DNA from: Chloroflexota bacterium
GTDB lineage: Bacteria; Chloroflexota; Anaerolineae; Aggregatilineales; Phototrophicaceae
DNA: 64,000 nucleotides
NCBI GenBank assembly: GCA_011523615.1
Contig: WTGJ01000024.1
Location: forward strand, 30,037-94,036
Direction: 5' to 3'
The position numbers and the translations under genes were made by a program. The notes beneath the pieces are model-generated. The model searched no databases and had not been told where the DNA came from. It saw only the letters and a program-made list of their open reading frames with translations. Every line of letters starts with the position of its first letter. Position 1 is the first letter of the stretch. Below are positions 55,868-64,000 of the stretch, one piece after another.

Positions 55868-56155
55868 GACGCCCCCTCATTCCTGCCTACTGCAGGCCAG
55901 GATCATACCGATTGGCCGCGGCGATAACCACACCCCGGCCAAGGAGTGACTCGCCGATTCCCGCTTATGCCCCCATCATCATCGCCTCCGATTGCGAAGC
56001 CGATGGGAGCGACCGCATCCGCGCGGCGGCGGGCAAAAGCGCTGCATGTAAGCGGATAGGATGCCACTACTTACTATTCGGGAGAAAGCCAGTACTCTTT
56101 CGTTTTCGCGATGACCCTCAGGCAAGCCCGGAATAATCGCTGGATGGGATTCGCT
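55868..56155. other. Intergenic region with a possible gene fragment
   Basis: No convincing gene. One frame around 55965-56035 reads YAPIIIASDCEADGSDRIRAAAG, resembling the N-terminus of the hydroxyacid dehydrogenase 400 bases downstream (PAILISS, then ERIRAAAP), so it may be a decayed duplicate of its 5' end. Confidence 0.3.
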
Positions 56156-56317
56156 TTACGCGGGGTAATCTGAACCAGTTCTTCTGGCGCGCGCGGGTTT
56201 TTCCTGATCCTTCACGCCCTCGTTGAGAAATTCGGTCATGGCTTTTGCAGAAGAGAGACTCAAAAAGTCCAGCATGTCCTCTTCCAGGCGATCGTAAGGA
56301 GATCGTCGATCACCCAT
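56156..56317 (-). CDS. Possible small protein (53 aa)
   Basis: An ORF on the minus strand, MGDRRSPYDRLEEDMLDFLS to GSDYPA, with GAGAGACGGG upstream of the ATG. An acidic amphipathic helix (YDRLEEDMLDFLSL) is followed by a basic tail. No homology recognised; too short to be certain. Confidence 0.35.
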   Translation of the reverse strand: MGDRRSPYDRLEEDMLDFLSLSSAKAMTEFLNEGVKDQEKPARARRTGSDYPA

Positions 56318-56392
56318 TGCCCGTCTCTCGCTCGCGGAACTTAGCGTTTCCCATCCTCTGAATATACCACGTTATCCAATAACCCCCTCTGC

Positions 56393-56398
56393 TACAAT
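56393..56398 (+). promoter_or_regulatory. -10 box of the hydroxyacid dehydrogenase, leaderless type
   Basis: TACAAT lies seven bases before ATG 56406, so transcription should start at the AUG. There is no Shine-Dalgarno sequence. A nearly identical element is found at 51838-51843. Confidence 0.55.
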
Positions 56399-56405
56399 CT
56401 CCCCC

Positions 56406-57434
56406 ATGACCGAACGGCCGGCCATCCTCATCTCCTCTTACATCGCGCCGGAATTGGCGGAACGCATCCGCGCGGCGGCGCCGGCCTATGAGGTCATCTA
56501 CCGCGAGGACCTGCTGGCTAAGCCGCGTTACGCCGCCGACCACAACGCGCCAGTGACGCGCACGCCGGCCCAGGAGGCGGAATGGCGCCAACTGCTGGGC
56601 CGGGCGGAGATCTTCTTCGATTTTGATTTCCACAACGCGCAGGAATTGCCAGAATTGGCGGGGCGGCTGCGCTGGATCCAGGGCACGAGCGCCGGCATCG
56701 GGCAGCTGGTGAAACGGCTCGGCTATGCGGAGCGCACCGACTGGCGCTTCACCACCGCCTCCGGCGTGCACGCGGGTCCGTTGGCCGAATTCGCGCTGCT
56801 GGCGATGTTGTATTTCACCAAGGACCTACCGGGCTTGCAGGCGGCGCAGACGGCGCGGCGCTGGCAGAGGCTGGCGATGGACCAGCTGGCCGGGCAGACC
56901 CTGGCCATCGTCGGGCTGGGCAAGATCGGGCGCAGCATCGCGGCGGCGGGCAGCGCCCTCGGCATGCGCATCATCGGCACGCGGCGCGACGTGAGCCAGC
57001 CGGTGACCGGCGTGGCGGCGCTCTACCCGCCAGACGAACTGCCCACCTTGTTGCGGCAGGCAAACTTCCTCGTCCTGGCTTGCCCGCATACGGCGGAGAC
57101 GGAGGGCTTGATCGGGGCGGCGGAGCTGGCGCAGTTGCCGCGCGGGGCGGTGCTGATCAACGTCGCGCGCGGGGCGGTGGTGGACCAGCCGGCGCTGGTC
57201 GCCGCGTTGCATAGTGGGCAGCTCGGTGGCGCGGCGCTGGACGTGACGGACCCGGAACCGCCGCCGCAGGATGACCCAATCTGGGCCGCGCCGAACGTGC
57301 TGATCAGCCCGCATTCGGCGAGCACGGCCGTCACCGAGAATGAGCGCATCGTGACGATTTTCATCGAGAACCTACGCCGCTGGCAGGCGGGGGAACCGCT
57401 GCTGAATGAGTTGGATGTGGAACGGGGGTATTAG
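56406..57434 (+). CDS. D-2-hydroxyacid dehydrogenase, NAD(P)-dependent
   Basis: A 342-aa oxidoreductase of the D-isomer-specific 2-hydroxyacid dehydrogenase family. The dinucleotide motif VGLGKIGRSIA (about 163-173) is followed by INVARGAVVDQPAL with the catalytic Arg, the acidic DPEPPP and ISPHSAS with the catalytic His. The first ~100 residues form the substrate domain. Probably interconverts 2-oxoacids and D-2-hydroxyacids; the exact substrate is open. Confidence 0.9.
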   Translation: MTERPAILISSYIAPELAERIRAAAPAYEVIYREDLLAKPRYAADHNAPVTRTPAQEAEWRQLLGRAEIFFDFDFHNAQELPELAGRLRWIQGTSAGIGQLVKRLGYAERTDWRFTTASGVHAGPLAEFALLAMLYFTKDLPGLQAAQTARRWQRLAMDQLAGQTLAIVGLGKIGRSIAAAGSALGMRIIGTRRDVSQPVTGVAALYPPDELPTLLRQANFLVLACPHTAETEGLIGAAELAQLPRGAVLINVARGAVVDQPALVAALHSGQLGGAALDVTDPEPPPQDDPIWAAPNVLISPHSASTAVTENERIVTIFIENLRRWQAGEPLLNELDVERGY

Positions 57435-57481
57435 AGTTTTCGCCTGGATAGACTGCTGAATTTAGGGACATAGAGGGTTAA

Positions 57482-58114
57482 GTGGACGAAGAAATAGTAA
57501 ACGAGACGAATGCGAATCCCTACCACAAACCGGAGCGTCTCCAATGGCTTTTGGGAGAATACGAGAAACACTTGGCTCGATTCGAAACCAGTCGCAAAAG
57601 CATGGATCAGAAAGCGATCTGGGCGCTGGCGACGGCCACGAGTTTTGTGGGCTTTCTGGGGTTGGCAAAAGGTGCGGACATAGGCGCGACGATCTATTTG
57701 CGCTTCACCAATCAGGTGGTGGATATAGGCAGTAGCCAGAAAATCATGATGCTAGTCGCCATGTTGTTTGTATTGACCTATCTCGTCTTACTGATCAAGG
57801 TTATCAGCGTCTATTTTCCGAAAAAGGTGATCGATCCTTTCATGCCGATTAATTATGTAAATGTGATACCAGTAAGCGCTTTCGATGATACGGAGGAGCA
57901 CAGGAAAATCGGCAAAATATACTGGGACTTTGCTATGGATACCTATATCAAACCGACGGATATCGAACATTACCACGATATCCTGCGCGAATGTAGCGAT
58001 ATTATTATGGAACAGTACTTGCAGAATCAAAAAACTGGGGAAGAGCTTCGATCTTCCTTCAGGTTATTGCCGTTCATGGCGATCATGACGGTGCTTCTGT
58101 TCGTTCTTGGTTAA
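57482..58114 (+). CDS. Three-TM hypothetical protein, possibly Pycsar/CBASS-type membrane effector
   Basis: A 210-aa protein from GTG 57482 with AGAGGG upstream. A ~45-residue helical cytosolic start precedes helix 1 (KAIWALATATSFVGFLGLA) and helix 2 (MMLVAMLFVLTYLVLLIKVI). A ~95-residue cytosolic domain with charged helices follows, then a C-terminal helix (LLPFMAIMTVLLFVLG). This order (D-x-KA before helix 1, soluble middle, terminal helix) resembles small membrane effectors of DUF5706/S-4TM type. No cyclase is adjacent, so the function is speculative. Confidence 0.6.
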   Translation: MDEEIVNETNANPYHKPERLQWLLGEYEKHLARFETSRKSMDQKAIWALATATSFVGFLGLAKGADIGATIYLRFTNQVVDIGSSQKIMMLVAMLFVLTYLVLLIKVISVYFPKKVIDPFMPINYVNVIPVSAFDDTEEHRKIGKIYWDFAMDTYIKPTDIEHYHDILRECSDIIMEQYLQNQKTGEELRSSFRLLPFMAIMTVLLFVLG

Positions 58115-58123
58115 TTGAACAGG

Positions 58124-58360
58124 CTAACCCTCTTGTGAGGTGGTTTTTTCGGGTGCTGATTCATAGCGACCCGTTGCCCATTTCTCACTGTATTTTGGCA
58201 CCTGGCCCGTCCTGCTGCGAAAAGTCTTTGGCTCAGGCGCCTGCGGCCGCTGTGCGTCAGGTGCTTTGATCCGTCGGGGGTTGGGCGTCTCATCTGAATT
58301 CACTGAAACAGAAGGTGCGCTGTTTTGATCGCTCTGCGGTTTGTTATGTGAATCGCCCAT
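58124..58360 (-). CDS. Small hydrophilic protein (78 aa)
   Basis: The ATG at 58360 is preceded by GGGGAGA. The protein is entirely polar, with Ser/Pro/Asn-rich N-terminal two-thirds and a conserved-looking tail TGQVPKYSEKWATGRYE. That tail resembles short 'TGQ-PxSG-Y' YjzC-like proteins, but the match is weak. Convergent with the 3-TM gene. Confidence 0.5.
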   Translation of the reverse strand: MGDSHNKPQSDQNSAPSVSVNSDETPNPRRIKAPDAQRPQAPEPKTFRSRTGQVPKYSEKWATGRYESAPEKTTSQEG

Positions 58361-58437
58361 AAATCTCCCCGCCTCTCACCCTTTATGGATATTGACCTAT
58401 TTTAGCACAAAATTCGCCCGCCAAAGAATGATCCCCC

Positions 58438-61430
<2,993 letters not shown>

Positions 61431-61471
61431 TTGCGAAGCTGCGTCATGGGCGGTTCACCTTCCGTGCGCCT

Positions 61472-61506
61472 ACCAATCGAGCGACTGTTCACCAATCGAG
61501 CGACTG
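61472..61506. repeat. 19-bp tandem repeat upstream of the methylase
   Basis: ACCAATCGAGCGACTG occurs at 61472-61487 and 61491-61506 (19-bp period). It lies in the 77-bp gap between the DinB-like gene and the phase-variable methylase, where the methylase promoter should be. A possible operator. Confidence 0.55.
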
Positions 61507-61507
61507 A

Positions 61508-62068
61508 TTACCAGTCGCCAGCGTAATCCAGTCCCTGCGGGTCGTGCTGTTGCGCGAGCCAGGCGTATTGCAGCTCGACCAGCTGGCGGAGGTGGAGCAG
61601 GTCGTGCGCCAGCCAGGCGGCCAGCAGATCGGCGGCCCGCAAGCGGCCGCCCCAGGGCGTGGGGGCGCTGTTGTCCCAGGCCGGTCCGTGCAGGCCGCGC
61701 AGCCAGGTGAGGGAATCCGCACGCGCTTCGCGGAAGCGGGCCAGCGATGCGGCGAGATCGCGCTCGTTGTAGGCGCGGCTGCGCACCCAGCCCTGCGGAT
61801 CAATCGGCGGCCAGGGGTCAGCCGGCCGGTGCAGCAGGAGATCGAGCCGCGCGCGGAAATCTTCGCCCTCCTCGTCGGCGAGGTGGTTGATCACTTCGAG
61901 CAGCGACCAGGATTCCGCGTCGGGCCGCCAGCGGGACTGTGCTTCGTTGGCGCCGGCGGCCAGGGCGTGGATGGCGTCTGCCTGGCGGGCGAATTGAGCG
62001 CAGCTGGCCGGCAGGTCGATAGGCGTCCTGCAGTCGATGGGCGACCGAGGGTCGCACGGGCGGTTCAT
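61508..62068 (-). CDS. DinB-like protein (DinB/YfiT superfamily)
   Basis: A 186-aa four-helix-bundle protein. WSLLEVINHLADEEGEDF and AWLAHDLLHLRQL carry the His residues that bind a divalent metal in DinB/YfiT proteins, possibly acting as a thiol-dependent transferase. ATG 62068 has GAGGAAAG upstream; the longer start at 62092 overlaps the next gene. Reads toward the phase-variable methylase. Confidence 0.8.
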   Translation of the reverse strand: MNRPCDPRSPIDCRTPIDLPASCAQFARQADAIHALAAGANEAQSRWRPDAESWSLLEVINHLADEEGEDFRARLDLLLHRPADPWPPIDPQGWVRSRAYNERDLAASLARFREARADSLTWLRGLHGPAWDNSAPTPWGGRLRAADLLAAWLAHDLLHLRQLVELQYAWLAQQHDPQGLDYAGDW

Positions 62069-62088
62069 GGCACTTTCCTCAGCGGCGA

Positions 62089-62595
62089 TCATGTTTGTTG
62101 ACGAGGGTTTGGGACGCAGTGGGATCGATCCACATCATCCAGGCTGAAGATGATCCAGGTGAGGTGCGTGGCGTCCGTATCAACTTTGAAAGTAATTTCC
62201 GCCGGACATTGGGTGACGATGGTGCCCTGCAAACCATCGGCGAAGGTGACGGGGCTGCAGGAAGCTTCGTGGACCTTCATTTCAATCGAGTCGAACATGG
62301 TGAATTCCGCTGCGGCAGTGCTCCCCTGGTTGTAGGGGAAGAAAAACACCTGATAAACGCCGGCTGCCGGCAGTTGAAAGAGACCGATCACATAGTTATC
62401 GCTGAACGAGAAGAGTTCCTCATTCGGGACGGCTTCCGCGACGCCGAAGCCAAAGGAGGCCACTTGATGGATGTAGTCGAGGCCGTCCACGATGTGCGAT
62501 GGGATGTATTGCGTTTCGCAGGATTGCGCCTTCACCGGGCCAGCGAGTCCCACGAGCGTCAGCAACAGTAGGACGGCAAGACGACGATGCAACAT
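62089..62595 (-). CDS. Secreted hypothetical protein (168 aa)
   Basis: The signal peptide (MLHRRLAVLLLLTLVGLAG) ends near VKAQ. The mature beta-rich domain has four Cys (SCETQ, ASCSP, TQCPAE, SHCVP), probably two disulfides. A strong AAGGAGA RBS is present. No family recognised; the bundle resembles bacterial pre-peptidase C-terminal-type domains only in general composition. Confidence 0.7.
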   Translation of the reverse strand: MLHRRLAVLLLLTLVGLAGPVKAQSCETQYIPSHIVDGLDYIHQVASFGFGVAEAVPNEELFSFSDNYVIGLFQLPAAGVYQVFFFPYNQGSTAAAEFTMFDSIEMKVHEASCSPVTFADGLQGTIVTQCPAEITFKVDTDATHLTWIIFSLDDVDRSHCVPNPRQQT

Positions 62596-62610
62596 TTTGT
62601 TCTCCTTTCG

Positions 62611-62635
62611 ATCGGCTGATGGTCAATCGGCTGAT
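62611..62635. repeat. Short direct repeat (ATCGGCTGAT twice)
   Basis: ATCGGCTGAT at 62611-62620 and 62626-62635 lies just upstream of the secreted-protein RBS. It may be an operator for this gene. Confidence 0.35.
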
Positions 62636-62656
62636 TGCGGCATAGTCCATGCGCCG

Positions 62657-63568
62657 CTAGCCATAGTGCTCACAGACGGCCCAGCCGACTTCGCCGATGG
62701 TGCTTTCGACGTGGTGCATGCCGGCCCAGGTGGCGCGGGCGTCGTTCCAGGCGGGCGCGGCATCCCAGAGGGCGTAGCAGGTGAGGGCGATCTGGGCACC
62801 GTTGGGCAGGAAGAAGAAGCCACAATCGTTGGCGGTGCTGAGGATGGTGCCGGTCTTGGTCGCCACCTGCACTTCCGGCGGCAGGTAACGGCCGAGGCGC
62901 TGCTTGAGTTGCTGCTGCAGCAGGATTTCCACCATGGCATCCCAGCCGGCGGCATCGGTGGCTTCCTGGGCGAACATCTTGCGCAGCAGGGTGGTCATGG
63001 CGCGGGGGGAGGCGGTGTTGTTGGTTTCGTCGCGCGCGGCGGGGAGGGAATCGGCGGGGTAGGGCATTTCGCGCGCCAGCTCGGTGAGTTCTTCGTCGGA
63101 GTGATCGCCGGGCGGGAAGAGGCGGCGGATCAGGTCGCGGCAGTTGTAGCGGAAAGAGAGCGGTTCAACGCTGAGGGCGTGCATGGCGGATTCGATAGCG
63201 GCGGGGCCACCGAGCAGCTCGATGACCATGTCGGTGGCGGTGTTGTCGCTGATGATGATCATGAGGGTGAGCAGGTCCTGCAGGGAGGGGTTGAGGCCGG
63301 TTTCGAAGAAGGGGAGGATGCCGCTGCCGCGGGATTTATCGCCATCGAGGAGGGAGCGGCGGTCATCGAGGCGCAGGCGGCCGGCGGCGATTTGCTGGAA
63401 GGCGGTGACGAGGATGGGCACTTTGAAGGTGCTGGCCATGGGGTAGATGGCGTCAGCGTTGAGGGCCGTTTCTTCGCCAGTTTTCAAATCCAGGACGTGG
63501 ATGCCCAGCTCGCAACCGCTCTCGCGTTCGATGCGGGCCAAACGTTCGGTGAGGGGGGGAGGGCTCAT
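62657..63568 (-). CDS. Class A beta-lactamase-like serine hydrolase
   Basis: A 303-aa protein from ATG 63568 with GAGGAG seven bases upstream. The catalytic STFK (Ser-x-x-Lys), SDN loop and KTG motifs appear in order, as in class A beta-lactamases. The omega-loop region (DLIRRLFPPGDHSDEE) departs from the canonical ExxLN, and there is no obvious signal peptide. It may therefore be a cytoplasmic or atypical peptidase/esterase rather than a resistance enzyme. Confidence 0.82.
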   Translation of the reverse strand: MSPPPLTERLARIERESGCELGIHVLDLKTGEETALNADAIYPMASTFKVPILVTAFQQIAAGRLRLDDRRSLLDGDKSRGSGILPFFETGLNPSLQDLLTLMIIISDNTATDMVIELLGGPAAIESAMHALSVEPLSFRYNCRDLIRRLFPPGDHSDEELTELAREMPYPADSLPAARDETNNTASPRAMTTLLRKMFAQEATDAAGWDAMVEILLQQQLKQRLGRYLPPEVQVATKTGTILSTANDCGFFFLPNGAQIALTCYALWDAAPAWNDARATWAGMHHVESTIGEVGWAVCEHYG

Positions 63569-63578
63569 GGTTTGCTCC

Positions 63579-64000
63579 TCATTCATTCCTTTCGTGGACG
63601 GTGAAGGTACAGCTGCCGGTTTCGCTGGGGGTGGTGCTGCCGGGGCCATAGAAACCGATGCCATCAAAAATGCGTTCGCGCCAGGTCGCGCGGTATTCGA
63701 TGCGGTGTTCGCCGGCGCGGAGTTCGCGCAGGAAGGGGACGTACCAGTAGACGACCCAGTTGCCGTCTTCCTGGCCGGGGGCGCCCTGGTATTCGGCCCA
63801 GTTGTTGAGGGAGATGCCGTCGACGGTGATTTCGTATTCGACGTGGTCGAGGTGCTGCTGGATCTGGTCTGCCGTGCGCGCGAGCCAGGCCCACCAGACG
63901 ACGATGAGGGTGCCTTCGCTGAGGTCCTGCGGAGCGGGCAGGCCGAGGGCGGGTTCATCGCAGAGGGCGAATACGGGTAAGGCGCGCGGCGGTTCGGGGG
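63579..64000 (-). CDS. Partial gene at window edge: C-terminal end of an unrecognised protein
   Basis: An open frame runs in from beyond 64000 and ends with TGA at 63579-63581, 10 bases before the serine hydrolase start. The ~140 residues include LGLPAPQDLSEGTLIVVWWA, NWVVYWYVPFLRELRAGEHR and CTFTVHERNE. They look beta-rich and Trp-rich like a sugar-binding or jelly-roll domain, possibly extracellular. The start lies outside the window. Confidence 0.7.
   Translation of the reverse strand, partial: PEPPRALPVFALCDEPALGLPAPQDLSEGTLIVVWWAWLARTADQIQQHLDHVEYEITVDGISLNNWAEYQGAPGQEDGNWVVYWYVPFLRELRAGEHRIEYRATWRERIFDGIGFYGPGSTTPSETGSCTFTVHERNE

Overview
This 64-kb, GC-rich, gene-dense chromosomal window most resembles an uncultured member of the Chloroflexota (Anaerolineae-like). 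That is an inference from the secreted proteins with long Thr/Pro tracts and FN3 or LysM modules, the many amino-acid, peptide and sugar ABC importers, and the overall gene style. No rRNA, tRNA, IS element, origin or CRISPR array was recognised.

Layout. (1) 1-6759: a seven-gene aromatic amino acid operon, aroH-aroF-aroA-aroE-aroC-aroK-aroB. It sits behind a promoter, a 28-codon leader ORF containing Trp-Ser-Tyr-Tyr-Tyr-Phe, and an intrinsic terminator, which is the layout of a ribosome-mediated attenuator. Dehydroquinate dehydratase is not in the operon. (2) 6827-8618: an AT-richer type II restriction-modification (RM) pair. (3) 8877-14169: a small membrane protein, then a peptide/nickel-type ABC importer (binding protein and two permeases, no ATPases) in line with a luciferase-like flavin oxidoreductase. 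(4) 14365-25037: a branched-chain amino acid-type ABC importer (livH, livM, livG, livF) with four paralogous binding proteins. (5) 25265-30882: secreted FN3/Thr-Pro and beta-helix/LysM proteins, around the stump of a sugar ABC transporter. (6) 30901-35255: acyltransferase, small membrane protein, M20 amidohydrolase, SurE and a membrane protein. (7) 35394-37528: a second RM locus, frameshifted in both genes. (8) 37588-43665: LysM/M23 endopeptidase, GT39-like transferase, tsaD, a histidine phosphatase and an acyl-CoA dehydrogenase. (9) 43786-45032: three small proteins, two of them secreted. (10) 45130-46930: a GrdB/PrdB-like selenoprotein read through an in-frame UGA, then lipA. (11) 47051-51811: a Fic protein, two tandem amidohydrolases and a broken patatin-like gene. 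(12) 51771-54559: a BglII-like RM pair between 43-bp direct repeats, and a D12-class adenine methylase. (13) 54689-58360: fatty acid desaturase, D-2-hydroxyacid dehydrogenase and a 3-TM protein. (14) 58438-61430: a ~998-residue adenine methylase/type IIG-like enzyme switched off by a (GCCT)9 tract, which looks phase-variable. (15) 61508-64000: DinB-like protein, secreted protein, class A beta-lactamase-like serine hydrolase and the 3' end of a further gene.

How it fits together. Housekeeping biosynthesis (aromatic acids, lipoate, t6A, lipid modification) is interleaved with nutrient import modules. It is also interrupted by DNA modification or restriction loci at five positions. Several promoters place the -10 box 6-7 nt upstream of the start codon, implying leaderless mRNAs. 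The strongest candidates for new biology are the aromatic attenuator, the UGA-encoded selenoprotein and the repeat-switched methylase.
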